A DNA stretch of 64,000 nt. Source: Ulota crispa. Lineage: Eukaryota > Streptophyta > Bryopsida > Orthotrichales > Orthotrichaceae. The notes beneath the pieces were generated by a model. That model did not search any database, was not told where the DNA came from, and saw only the letters and a program-made list of their open reading frames with translations. The translations under genes were made by a program, and so were the position numbers. The stretch lies in the NCBI GenBank assembly GCA_963920765.1, contig OY987249.1, positions 18,696,483 through 18,760,482 on the forward strand. Direction: 5' to 3'. This document shows positions 34,860-46,609 of this stretch, in pieces; position 1 is the first letter of the stretch; each line of letters starts with the position of its first letter.

Positions 34860-35471
34860 TAAGATTAGGAGCATGATCCAAAATAGAAGTGTGGTTATAG
34901 ATTTCATAAATAACTCCTCTATCGCTCACCTCCCTGGAGATGTATAGCTTGTTGATCCTGGCACATCAACGTGCAGTACAGATTTTGTTGTTGTCTCAAG
35001 AATATGCCTTTAAGCTCTTTTTTTAAAGGAGTCGAAAGTTCCAATGTCCTCCAAACCGTAGTGATTCAAATACATGTCCACGTTGCATGTTCTCTCTTGT
35101 TCTTTGATGTATAGAATTGTGAGCTATCCTAGCGGTCACCTTCTACTTCCACAAAGTTGAAGTCGCCTCCCATCACAAACATCACCATATTCATTAAATT
35201 GGGAATTTTGTAACATTTTGGGTTTTAGTTGCCTAATTTAAACCAACTTTTAGGGTACAACTTGGGAATCTAGTTTTCCCAATTTAATGAATATGGTGTT
35301 AAACGTGTCGCCAAGAATGTCTGCTTTGACCATCTCTAGCCATAAGGCGCAGCCCTCTTGGAACGTTCCAAGAGCATGCACGTTGATAATTGACAAGGTA
35401 GTAAATCTATCCACTTGTATCATTACGTACTGCACTCGGCCTTCACTCACAATTATTTCTGTTTTCCACAA
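34860..35471 (-). pseudogene. LINE endonuclease domain remnant
   Basis: Minus-strand motifs of the exonuclease-endonuclease-phosphatase fold appear in order but in different frames: IIVSEGRVQYVMIQVD (near 35440), VMGGDFNFVEVEGDR (near 35150-35185, with the catalytic GGDFN), RINKLYIS (near 34950), and SILDHAPNLM (near 34880, equivalent to the SDH motif that carries the catalytic Asp-His). The domain nicks target DNA in living LINEs. Here it is split by frame changes and by the hairpin at 35183-35298. Confidence 0.8.
35183..35298. mobile_element. Hairpin MITE-like insertion in the LINE, 116 bp
   Basis: CACCATATTCATTAAATTGG on the left is perfectly complementary for 22 bp to the right end (35277-35298). 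It interrupts the endonuclease reading just before the VMGGDFN motif. The superfamily is not determinable; no separate target duplication is obvious. Confidence 0.65.
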
Positions 35472-35631
35472 CCGGCTAGTTTCTCATGCAGCAAAATTTT
35501 GGTGCTAGCGCGCCACCTATTTGACATTGGGTATGTTTTTATGCCCAAGTTCCAAGCTCTAACTCTGCGTGGAAATGGAAAGCTCTTGCTCCTATTTCTA
35601 CACCAAGATTTGTCCATCCAATATACAAGTA

Positions 35632-35760
35632 AAAAAACGGGTCTACAATGACTAAGTGACAATGACTGCAATGACTAAACAATGACTACAAAATGATTGT
35701 AAAATGACTGTATAGTCATGGTTTAGTCATTGTCACTTAGTCACTGTAGACCTGTTTTTT
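35632..35760. mobile_element. TA-flanked hairpin MITE, 129 bp
   Basis: AAAAAAACGGGTCTACAATG and CACTGTAGACCTGTTTTTT are inverted, and pairing continues through GACTAAGTGACAATGAC for about 37 bp. TA flanks both sides (35630-35631, 35761-35762), as in Stowaway/Tc1-mariner MITEs. It lies exactly between the LINE and repeat P. Confidence 0.75.
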
Positions 35761-35799
35761 TACCTATGATGCTCATGCAAGAGGATAATCTGGGTTGAC

Positions 35800-37990
35800 T
35801 TTTCCATTCGATCAAATAGGCGTTGTTGGGTTGAGAGGAGCGCGCCTTGGAAACACGCAGGGTGTCTTGCTGCGATCGTGCGTTGCCGATTAAAATCGTT
35901 TTTAATCTTAATCTTCTCTTCAAATCTTCAGTCTTCAGTCTTCCGTTGACCTATCCTGTGGCTGGCTCTAAGGGTATAAGGGTCAAGGTAGGGATAAGAG
36001 CCCACTGGATACGGGACGGGTAGATCGGGACAGCAAACACGAGCTGCCGTCCGTATGACGGGATCCTAAAATCAAATTCACGATCTGCTGGCCAAAACGC
36101 CAGATCGTGAGAACAGAGCAAGTCTTGATCATGTGGGTGATCAATCCCACTTTGTCACCACGACAATAAATGGGGTTAAGTTTGATTTAACCCAAATTGC
36201 CCGCAACAAGGTTTACAAAACAGAATGGAAATGAATTGACAAACGAGCCTCCAAAATCGGCTAGGAATAACAAAGCCACATCCCACACATATATAAAAAA
36301 TAAACCCAAAACATTCCTCTTGAAATCTTCATATCTTCAGATCTTTAAGTCTTCACGTCTTCATGTTTTAATAAAAACAATGGGAAAATCACAAATAACA
36401 AGTCTTAGAAAAGCAGTGATCTTCTATCTAGTGCCACAGATGGCTCAAAGATTCAAATGCTAAGTATAATAGCAATTTGAAAAGCTCTTTTAACTTTTTA
36501 ACATTCCTCCAAATTTCAACTCAATCTAAGATGCTATCTAAAAGTTATGTGGGTTCAAAGTAGAGGCTCTTCTTTTTCCTTACAAACTAAACACTGCCTC
36601 CATAAACCTCTATAACTTTTGTTTTATACATCACCCATAGAAACGTGATATTAATTTAAAAAGATGATATCAGTGGCTACAATCCATAAAATTTTCACTT
36701 CAAAACAAAACTCTGTCCAAAAGCTCTAGTCAATTAAAGTGTGGGTCTCAATTTTTTAGAGAGCACCCACACCCCCAACTTCTACCCACTATAACTTCTT
36801 CAATAAAACTCCAAATGAAATTATTAAAGATAATTTGGAAAGCTTTGAAAACAAACTATCACTTCTACAAATCTGAAAAGAAAATCTCATACTGTCCAAA
36901 AGTTGTAGCTCTTCAAAGTCTCGGCCTTCTCCTAACAAAAAGGCAGCCACCTCTAAACCTTCACACTTCCATAACTTTCTCGTCCTAGCTTCAAACCTCA
37001 AGTTTAAGGACTTTCTAAAAAACCAATACTAAGATAAACATTCTTTTCAAATCTTGTTGCAAAATGATATACAAATCATAAGTTATGGCTTGTCGAAGTC
37101 TCAGCCTTTCTTCATAGTTTGGCTTTTTGACTCCAAAATTCAAACACTCATAACTTTTGCATCACAACTCCAAATCAAACTTGCAAACTCATTTTGAAAA
37201 GGTAATCACACAAGAAACAATCTCCTCAAATTTCAATTCAAAATCATGTATACGCAGAAAAAAATCTCACATCAAAGTTTCGGGATTTTTCCCCTTCTTC
37301 CCACCAACACTGATATACACTAACTTCCAACAACTAAAGAATCTTTTTTTTCATAATTTCGATCCTATCTAAGATAGGGAGGTGGAACACATCAGCCCAT
37401 GCTTCTCCTTATCCTAACCCCACTATAGATGCCAAAACCTTTTTCCTTTCACACCTTTCCCATTGACTTCTAAATCCTTAGTATTTTTATTCAAACAAAG
37501 GCAAAATATATAAGCGTTCCAAAATATCTAGATAAACATTTGAAAATGATTAAATTACAAAATAAACACCACCGTAAAGTGGCCACGTGCCCTTGCAAGC
37601 ATATAATAGCGTTAAACGTTTGTTTTCAGTTGCCAAGTCGTGAACTTAGTTGGCTGGAGAAGCGGTCGTCTCTGGCAGCTTGCCGGTCCGGGTTCGAATC
37701 CCATTGAACTCGTCAAGCGGTGATGGCGACTCACGGCTTGGCAACTAATGAGGCAGGAAATTGGCCCAGCCAACCCGCTACCTACCTCTCTGAGTTGTGC
37801 ATGTGACAAGACGGCGCAGCGCATTGAAATCTATGACCGCTGCGCTGTTACCAAACCGTGGTCCTCACCACGACCACTCCTTTTGCCTCAACTGTTGATT
37901 TATTGAAATCAACACAAACATAAATAAATAACAAGTATTTACATGATGGAGGAATCTCCATCAGGACAGCGTATGATATGAACTTGTTTC
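35800..37990 (+). repeat. 2.2-kb dispersed repeat 'P', copy 2
   Basis: It is the inverted homologue of 14465-16665 and is complete at the end that the first copy lacks (about 35800-35900). The order from left is a region with GAGCCAGCCACAGGATAGG in reverse, the GATCTGGCGTTTTGGCCAG block, a long AT-rich middle, then the tRNA-like SINE segment. No protein is encoded. I could not find end repeats or a target duplication. Confidence 0.65.
37640..37985 (+). mobile_element. tRNA-derived SINE-like segment, copy 2
   Basis: An A box GAACTTAGTTGG (37642-37653) and a B box GGTTCGAATCC (37691-37701) are spaced as in a tRNA gene. The body runs to an AT-rich tail (AACATAAATAAATAAC, about 37917-37932) and beyond. 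This copy keeps the boxes closer to consensus than the copy at 14480-14825. Such boxes drive RNA polymerase III in active SINEs. Confidence 0.65.
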
Positions 37991-38067
37991 CGGGAGCCCT
38001 TGGTGGCTACCCCGGCACCTCTTATGTTAAATGTGGCTAGAACTAATCCGTCTTCAAACATGTGGTA

Positions 38068-38216
38068 CACTACAAGAAATTGTGTCATAATTGACATGTC
38101 CAAATTGGCTAAATGTGTCTAAAATGACAAAAAAGCTATCAAATTGGACAGTTTCTGTAGATTTAGCCATGTTGATTTGGACATATTTTTGTCATTTTGG
38201 ATAGTTTCCCCTAGTG
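38068..38216. mobile_element. CACTA-type MITE, copy 1, 149 bp
   Basis: It begins CACTACAAGAAATTGTG and ends TTTCCCCTAGTG. The interior has repeated TGTCCAAATTG and AAAATGACAAAAAA words shared with 42932-43082. The flanking triplets (GTA, GAT) do not match, so the duplication may be mutated. Confidence 0.7.
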
Positions 38217-40118
38217 GATGGGGATAATGGGTTGTCTGCCTTTGCATAAGTAGCTAATGCACTGTTGTGCAAGGCATTTCCTTCTCATGTAAACTCCTCA
38301 ATCAATCCCAATTTTGGTGATACTAATTGTCTTGGAGAGGTCACCAAAGACTACCACCGTTCCGCTACCTCTGTAAGCAACACTGCTCCCGCCCATCTTG
38401 TTAGTAGTTGGTTCTCTAGAGCTCTTCCTGGTTTGTTAGATAGCTTTCTGATTCCTTTCTGCTCAAACCATATGTAGTCCATGCCCTTCAACATACTCAT
38501 TATGCTACTTTGCCCTTAATTAAGAAATATGTAAATTTGCAAGGGGTACTAATGAAGTAATTTACAATAATGTATGTTGATTCAACAAAATATGAATTAC
38601 AATACTATAGGTTGAGAGCAAATTTGGCAGGTTACTGCCAAATTAATTATGTTTTGTGAAAAAGCCAATTCAACATCAAGTTTCATAAATAGTTGAAGAT
38701 TAGGCATTTTCAAGAAAAATTGTTATTATTTATCATCCAACCAAATTTTTTAGTAGAATCAAGCATTTTTTTGAGTACCTTTTAGTTTTTTGTTTGGTTT
38801 GACATTGGGCATTTTTGGAGGATAATTTATGGAATAATTAGGCAAAATTTTAGGAAATTATTTTATGCCAAATCTACTCTCGACTTACAGTATCTAAATA
38901 CTCTCTCAATTAGTGAATTATAAGTGGCTAGATTCTTTAAGAGATTTTGCTAACATGTAGCTCAACTAGGGAGTGTGTGATTACGGAAGCTCTTTCACTA
39001 AATTGCAAATTGAAGGGGGTTAAAGGTTGTGTCCAAGCTCCTATTTAACAAATAAGGACACGATACATGCCACACCTTCACACTAATTGAACATAATTCA
39101 TCCAAATTAGTGGAAGGGGGTCTTGTATTGTTCAAACTCTTGCACTAACTTTAATAACTTGTGTAATTTAAAGAATTTGAAAAGTGTTTGATCACAGTAA
39201 AAAATCTCTTTAAGTTGCTCCAAATCCACATCCAATTAACCATGCATTGTGCTATTGTCAAGCTACAAGATGCTAGCTCAAGTTGAGGTGTTATAATACT
39301 AAAGAGCACCATGAGCCAAATGCCTTGATGGCATATTCATTTGGAATTGCAGGAGCAAATTCATCTTTGGCAAGTTTCGCAACCATGGTGAAGCAATAGT
39401 CTACAATTCATATTTTGGTACCTTTTATCTTTCCTTATTAATGTGCTCTTTAGTAGTAAATTGACGTTTTTTTTTCTTGTGAATCCAATTTTTGGTCTTG
39501 AATCAATGTCAAAGCATTATCTTGCTCTTCAAAACTTAGTCGTTGACTCTTAGTGCAAAAACCTTGCAACTAATTTCAGATATTGAAATAGTAAAAGGGG
39601 AGAATTAAGACTTTTAAAAATTTTAGAACCAATGATTCTTGATGCAAAGCGGCCCATATAATGTGACTTGTATTATTTTAGTTTAGAATTAAGTAATTGT
39701 CTCCAAATACCTTGTTAATGAAAATAATTGGTATTTTTTTTGTTTATTTTACAATTATACTTACCATCTCCTAAAAAAAGGCGAATCACCTGCTAGCCAA
39801 AAGGTTGTTCAATACTTCAGAGGGTGAGTTTTTTTTATTTAAGTTGTTTGAACACTTGAAAACCAATAAGTGATTAGATGCTCTACTTAATCTATCATCA
39901 CCAATTGTTGGATGCGCTTGAGAACTAGCATTAGGTTGTCTCCCCACTTCCCTGCTCCCATCCTTGCTCTTGTACTCTTGTTCATGTACTAAAAATAGGA
40001 TATTTTGAATCTGCCTATGGCCCAAAGAATATATAAGACTACTGTCTTTGCATTTTTTTTATAACTAATTGTGTAATCTGGTTTTTTTGGAAAACAAAAT
40101 TGTACCCTCAAATTTATA
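38217..40118. other. Unassigned AT-rich stretch
   Basis: No gene, RNA or terminus was recognised. Open frames remain below 80 codons. Confidence 0.45.
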
Positions 40119-40122
40119 TTAA

Positions 40123-40503
40123 CCCCTAAACGCACATGAGGGCGTTTTTTGTCCTCTGGCCCTGAAAAAACATTATGTACAATAGGAAAAAGTTGTTTTT
40201 CATCTGTTTTTTTTCCAAAGTGACAATAAACACATGATCCATCATAAAAGGCAAATAACAATCTTATCAATTATGTGCATATTTTTAGGTGACCCAAATT
40301 GTGAGAAATTTTAAAATCATGATGTTAGGTCCCAAGCTGCCCTTATTGTAATTTTCATGAGGTTGGCATGCACTATTGACTTTTGAAACTTTTAGAAGCA
40401 ATACTATTAGTGCCCATCTATCAAACTACTGTTGAAGGTACAGTAAAAACACTACTAAAGCTATAGTATGGGTAGGCCACGGCCACCCAGCAGACACTAA
40501 GGG
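40123..40503. mobile_element. TTAA-type element, 381 bp
   Basis: Exact TTAA flanks (40119-40122, 40504-40507). The left end is CCCCTAAACGCACATGAGGG and the right end GACACTAAGGG, so the inverted repeat is short and imperfect. The interior is unrelated to other members. Confidence 0.7.
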
Positions 40504-40507
40504 TTAA

Positions 40508-41930
40508 TATATATGTATATATTTCACCCAATCAAGAGGATTGTGGTTCACTACTTTTAGTATGAGCGTGTACTCATTTTGCTGGCAACAAAGCTATTGT
40601 GTTGACTTAAGTATTGAAATTTTGACAATATTGACAATAGCCAATTTATGTGTACTCAATGGTTGAGTTTCTAAGGTAATTGCTAGAGTGTTTTTTGCAA
40701 AATTTCTAGGCATTGTAAGCATATTTAATTAAATGAGATTATTTTCAAAAGTGTTTGAGTAATAGTTACTATGAATGGAATTAAATTATGTGTATGAGCA
40801 ATTTAATAAGATAAAATGTAGTACTTTGAAAATAACTATGTGTGGATATTATATGAATAAGATGTAGATTATAGCTTGTATTTGTGAGAATAGAGGTTGA
40901 TTGGACAATCTTGTGAAAGTGTTATAATCTAAAAATGAGAGTCAATGTACTTAGAAGTGTAATAGTAAGACTATGGCAATGATTTGAATGGGATCTCTGT
41001 ACGAGGATAATTGCTATTTGATATTTGATTATTAGTGGATTACAACCATATGCATGAGACATGAGATTATAGCCAATTATTATTGAAATGTGGAAATTGC
41101 TATAAACAATTATGTGAACAAACAATAATAGTACTTAGAAAGAAACTTGCTTTTGTAGTGACTACAAATTAATTATTTATAAAAATTGAAGCATTAATAA
41201 AAACATACAATATCACATGATAGAATTATTTGTGAGAGAAATAATTGATGAGTTTATAAATTGTGAGGAGAAGAGAGTTATGATTAAGTGATAGAACATG
41301 CTAGATTGAAAAATTTTGATAAGTATTCTTTTTAGTAAGTTGTGGATGTGCATAGTGAGAAGGTGGTGTAAAGTGGAAATTAATTAAGTTGGCTTAATGA
41401 ATGTGGATATATAGGTACAAAAGAATGTATCTTACTACCAAATTATTGCCCTATTGTGTAAACAAAATACAAGTATGTAGTTAATCATGGAATGGCAATT
41501 GCTTATTGAGATTATTGCCAAACTATATATGACTATAGTTAAATTTTTGCCAATTGAATATTATGGTTATGCATGAGATTATTGCTAGTGAGTGATATGC
41601 ATAGAATGACTTTTACTCCACTATTTTTGAATATATAATGATAAAATTAAAACTCTTGCATGAAATTTGCATATATGACCAATTAACATACAAACTTAAT
41701 TACATACCTTTTTCATGGGTGTATGCATAATGTTTCAAAATTGATTAACTTCTAACTTTCCTTGATTATTGTTTTCCAAATTCAATCCATCTTACATTAT
41801 ATTTGACCTTAGTGTACGCACTTTAGCTAAATTAGAACATTCCTCAAACAAATATGATGTTAGCTTCTCTTAATGTTTTGTGTAATTAATCATCTTTTTG
41901 ATACAAGAATGCTATACACTGAGTGGGGAT
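40508..41930. other. Very AT-rich stretch, no gene seen
   Basis: The words GAGATTATTGCCAA and TGTGGATAT recur loosely. No transposon terminus and no open frame above 70 codons was found. Confidence 0.4.
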
Positions 41931-41934
41931 TTAT

Positions 41935-42170
41935 GAGCCGTGAGACATGAGCTTAGATTTTTTGTCAAAACACTAAATTTTACCTATAATTGTTTATACA
42001 AGACCCCATAATTACATATTTAAACTTCCACATCTTGAGAAACTTGTTTTATTTTGGTTTATTCATTAAATTTTGATCTCAAAATTGATTCTTGCTCACA
42101 TAGTCTTGGCCCATTATTCATGACTCATTGTTTACTCTCACAAAATAACTTTGTCCTCTTGCTTTTCAAT
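41935..42170 (+). repeat. Dispersed repeat 'G', copy 1
   Basis: It aligns with 50772-51005 in the same orientation: GCCGTGAGACATGAGCTTAG against ACCGTGAGCCATGGGCTAGG, then the shared ATTTTTTGTCAAAA and CCATTATTCATGACTCA-like words. The borders and family are unknown. Confidence 0.55.
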
Positions 42171-42931
42171 CTAAATGAGTGTTTTATGGTACTCACCATT
42201 AGCAGGATGAAGACACAACATCAACATTCAGTAGGTAGAAGTCGCAATATTAGCAAGAATCCTTTCATTTGAACTATTTGTGATTTTTCTTTTTTAGATA
42301 TTGATGTTGAGTTATTAACTAAGTTAGTTTTGTGTTCTTCATTTTTAGCATTGGGATAAGTATTCTTTACTAGCTAGCTAGGGGTCATGGTATCTGTAGC
42401 AAGTATTCTTTTGCTTCGAAGTTTTGTTTCACGTTGTGAAAATTATTCATGTTGAAAGGCAGCAATGACCACATAATTTGTGGTTGAAAGGTTCGAGCGC
42501 CTTGGAATGAAATTGTAGAAAACATTTTGTTAGGAAGATAAGTTATTGATAGTGTGTTATTATCAAGCATCAACTATGTTCTTGTGGTTTGTCAAAGTTT
42601 GAGAAATAACGCCAACTTTAGAATTTAAAAAGGTTGCAGCTTGCAAAACAAAATAGTAGAAGTGCATCCTCTTGAATCATGCAAAAGTATTGCAAAAGAG
42701 GAAAAGTTTGCAGCAAAAATGGCACTTGCAATAGAAAAGGAGATAGAAAAAAGGTTTAGGTTGTAAAATGGTTTACCCCTTCAAAAGAGAACTCACATCA
42801 AAATGCAAAGAGCTGGACGTTAGTGTGACCATTGATGTGGGCAATTACAACATTACAATTGAGCTCCTCCAAGAAATAGAAGCACTCACTGAAAAAAAAC
42901 ATATATTTAGATTTTTTTTCTATTGAAAGAG
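42171..42931. other. Unassigned stretch
   Basis: No gene or repeat terminus was recognised before the CACTA MITE. Confidence 0.4.
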
Positions 42932-43082
42932 CACTATAAGAAAAAATGTTTAAATTGATATGTCCAAATTGACTAAATATGTCCAAAATGACAAAAAAAC
43001 GTATGCAGTGACAAAAAAAATGTCCAAATCAACAAGTCCAAATGAAAGAAAATGTCCAAATTGACATTGTTTGCTTGTAGTG
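42932..43082. mobile_element. CACTA-type MITE, copy 2, 151 bp
   Basis: It starts CACTATAAGAAAAAATG and ends TTTGCTTGTAGTG. The triplet GAG stands on both sides (42929-42931, 43083-43085), the 3-bp duplication expected of CACTA elements. It is homologous to 38068-38216. Confidence 0.8.
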
Positions 43083-43085
43083 GAG

Positions 43086-44050
43086 GCAAAGCTATTTCAA
43101 GGTTACATATTGATAGCAATCAAAATGCTTGAGCACATGCAATGTTTGGGGAGAAACTTCAGCTGTATTGGCTAATTTTTGATGCTTGATGGATTCAACA
43201 AGATTTTTGAAACATTGACTAGTTTTATCTATAATAATTTAATATTATTTGATCATTTTCCTCCTTCATCATTTTAAAACTAGTTGATTTCCTTTTTGAG
43301 TTTCCTTTATCTTGTAACATTCACTAACCAAAATTTGTTTGGGTAAAAAAAATTATTGTTTATGATCAATTGTTTTGTACTGTTATCAAGAATTGAACTT
43401 AATACAACCCTTCACCATGAAAATGCTAAATATCCTTCCAACTCCAAAAGATGAAAATGGGATTGAAAACTAAAAAAAGCTCTAATAAGTCAATGTAAAA
43501 TTTAGAGGTTAGATTTTCCACTTTCATTAAGTGAAAGTTCTACACCTCCGCCACTATATTTTTCAAATTTTATTACCAAATATACAAAAATTATCGCAAT
43601 TTTCCACTAGAACATTTGCATCAATTAGCACAACACCATGATCAGTTGACGGCCCTCTGTAGCTATAAGCATAGTAACTTCTAAATTTGTGATAGTCATG
43701 CAATTGTATTGCTATTGTTTAATGTTGTTTTGCACAAAAAAAACCTTCTCACACATAGTTGTATTGATACATTGACATCTAACTATTTCAAAAATAATAA
43801 GCAAACTAAGATGATTCAATTTCCAACCCTTGTTATTAGCCAATTGCTTATTATAAAAATGGCATGCATCTCGTATTTAAGGAAATGGACAAGTAAAAAT
43901 CTGTCTTTCACAAAATCAACCGGGTAAATTTCTTCTAATTATTTTCTCTTACCAATTGATTTTTCATCTTTATAAATTTCTTTGCAATTTTACAACCTCC
44001 AAATTTTAAACCCAATCGCGCTTTTTGCCATACCAACAAGCTAACAATAC
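43086..44050. other. Unassigned AT-rich stretch
   Basis: No gene, RNA or terminus was recognised. Confidence 0.4.
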
Positions 44051-44055
44051 AATAA

Positions 44056-45013
44056 CCCCTGAGCGCCCAGGCCGTTTTCACCAAAGTCAGGGTTTTTGGA
44101 GATCAACCACTTTGATGCATTGTATCTCGGTCAATTGGATGATTCACAAAAAGTGACCATTGAAAGTAGTGGAGTACCTACTTAGAAAATGGCTTGCAAA
44201 TTTTGGGAACAATTCACCGAGGGAGATGGGAGATTAGAACATTTGATCAAACAACATGTGATGACAAAATCTCAATTTTTGGTAGGTAGTTGCTATTTGA
44301 TGATTCCTACAAAATTCTATAAGACCTGGAACAATCTCAAACTTTGTGAGTAGCAAGATTAGATGTGAATGCAGACACTTGTAAATTATTGAAGATTGCA
44401 CTTCTTTTTATGTCAAGTTTTAGGGCTTCAAATCACTATTGCACTAAAAACAATGGCCGGTACAATTGGTGACTGTTGCCATAATAAGGGTCTAGAACAT
44501 GCTTGAACCCTTGCCAACAACTTTCCCGCTACCACAAAGCTTACACAAGGAAACTTGCAAGGGATATTGGCTAGTTGTAGCCTGTAAAACACAGCTTGCT
44601 AGCACGCCCTATGCGGTGCCACCACTCCCCATATGGTGTTTTCACCCAATCAAATCTCTTGTAGCACTTGTAAAACATTTGGCTTTCATTGCCATTACTC
44701 CATTGGCATGAACAACTTAAATGCCTTCATAATTGTAGTGTATAATAAGACCAAAAAGTTAGATCTAGTCCCTCAAAACAAGGCTTGAAAATTGTAAGAG
44801 GCGATATTTGGGGCTCTATGTAACATTGTTAACCTTCATTGGGAGTTCCCTTTTGCTCCCCCAATACGAGGATCCCAGCCAATGCTATTCATGAGCTCTC
44901 GATCAACACTAATAAAAATCTTTAACTAAACTCTACCCAGGTATCCAGGCTGAATATCCCTCTTGGGGGAGGAACAGGACCGGGTAAACAATATTATGTG
45001 GGGCGCTCAGGGG
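44056..45013. mobile_element. TTAA-type element, CCCCTGAGCGCCC subfamily, 958 bp
   Basis: The ends CCCCTGAGCGCCC and GGGCGCTCAGGGG are a perfect 13-bp inverted repeat. The left flank is ATAA and the right flank TTAA (45014-45017). The interior is less AT-rich than that of other members and has no partner in the window. A 70-codon frame at 44499 is not recognisable. Confidence 0.8.
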
Positions 45014-45017
45014 TTAA

Positions 45018-45546
45018 TGGCCAGTTCTACCTAATCACTATGTTGAAGGATTGGTAAAAATTAGCACAAACAATGCTCGTTTTTCCACACCAGGACTAAC
45101 GTACATTCTTGTTGCTTATGGCGACCATGACTTAGCAAACAACTTCTAACTTAAGTTACAGAATTTAAGCAGTACTCAAAGTGTTTGTGGCATTCTTTGA
45201 AAATATGGGCCAAGTTTTGTGTAAATAAAGCTTATGAAGGACTAATGCTCAAGATTGACAAGTGTACCCTCTTGTGTATTAATTCTAAATTTTATAAATT
45301 GGTTTTCTCTATTAGTTGTTAAATTGCATTTGGCCTCAACCATGCACTCAAAAACATCAGACAACACAACTCTTGCATAAAACTCATTCTGGTTTAAAAC
45401 TGAAATAAACTTTGAGATGTTTAATTATTTACACCAAAATTGTTCAATTGGTATTAACTGCATTGATCTTATTTAAGGTGCGTTTCACTGTAATTTTTTT
45501 ACGTGCGTTGAAGAAATTTATTGCTCGTAAGAAAAGCTCACACAAT
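45018..45546. other. Unassigned spacer
   Basis: Nothing recognised between two TTAA-type elements. Confidence 0.4.
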
Positions 45547-45550
45547 TTAA

Positions 45551-46492
45551 CCCCTCAAGGCTTGAGTCCTTTTTTTTGCAAAAGTCATTGAAAACGGTCA
45601 CTTTCAGGGCAATGAATAGAAAGGTAGAAAAATTGTTTACAAAAAGAATCCAATCGTAAGATCTTGCCCTAGACTATGGGAGATGCACACAAGAAAAAAT
45701 CATCTCATTCTATATGCAAAGGAGTGAGACATTGACATCTAAAGTACAAAAAAGGTTTTTTTCCTTGCTGCCCAAAAATTTCAGATGCCTTTGACCTATC
45801 CTATATCAAAAAAATTATTGTATGCAAAAGGTGAGGTTTGTTTTTCCCATGTAGAAGACCAAGTTAGGTAAGTGTGGGAGAGTTTTCAAATGAATTGGAG
45901 GTGTGAATCATATTATTTAAAATCTTGCAATGCCTAGAGGCCATGAAATTTGCATATACACTAGGCAAAATTGGAGGATTTATGTAAAATTTAGAAATTC
46001 AAATTACTTTGATCCAAATTGTAAAAAACCAAGAAGTCTTAGTCTACTACAACTAGGAAAATAAGAAGTCAAAAAACAAATACACAAAGAGCTCAAAAAA
46101 GTAAAGCACCAAATTTTACAAGGGGCAAAAGGAATGGAGGTTTGGGAGTCCTATACCTACTAGCAAACTAAACTTCTCACTCAACAATTAGAAATGAATG
46201 ATTCAGAGCTTCCCATATATATGCAAATCTAAAGAAACAATTTTAGATTTTAGTTTTTAGAAAATGAATTTTGTTTAAAGAATTTTTGGGTTGCTCGCCC
46301 TCCCCTTGTTTTTCAAAAATTCATGCATAACTTCTTCAATAAATGACGAAATGAAGAAAAAATTAGATGCCCACACAAGTCCTTGAATTCCCCACCTTCA
46401 ATAAAAGTTTCAAAAAATCACAAAGTAATTTTGCCATAGGTACATGCCCAAAATCTCGTGTGTCCCCCAAGGGAACAACAATCCTTTAGGGG
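45551..46492 (+). mobile_element. TTAA-type element, subfamily I-a, 942 bp
   Basis: The left flank is TTAA (45547-45550) and the right flank TTGA. The ends are CCCCTCAAGGCTTGAGTCC and ATCCTTTAGGGG. It is collinear with 9588-10516 along its whole length. The subterminal palindrome GTCCCCCAAGGGAAC is at about 46463. Confidence 0.8.
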
Positions 46493-46609
46493 TTGATAGA
46501 ATTTGCAACATTTGTTGTATTATGGCTTGGTAATTGCAAACCTTTAATAATTGTACATTTTTGCAACAGTGTTTGACTGTGGTATTTAGTTTCATGGATT
46601 TGATTTTAA

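Larger units (their letters stand above)
31471..35629 (-). mobile_element. Decayed L1-like LINE (APE endonuclease + RT)
   Basis: Reading on the minus strand from about 35629, the pieces come in the order of a non-LTR retrotransposon ORF2: apurinic-type endonuclease (about 35471-34860), linker, reverse transcriptase (34475 to about 33440), and a C-terminal tail (about 31692-31480). The reading frame is broken many times by frame changes and stops, so it cannot act. A 116-bp hairpin is inserted in the endonuclease part. The order of domains and the tail point to a plant L1-type element. I saw no clear poly-A end, target duplication or ORF1. Confidence 0.85.

Noticed and set aside
37642-37701. 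A functional tRNA gene at the A/B boxes
   Set aside because: The boxes are fine, but no acceptor stem or anticodon arm can be formed, and the sequence continues as a SINE-like body repeated at 14480-14825.
14465-37990. Repeat P as a long terminal repeat of an LTR element
   Set aside because: The copies are inverted and 20 kb apart, no TG...CA borders or primer site were seen, and the tRNA-like promoter inside does not fit.
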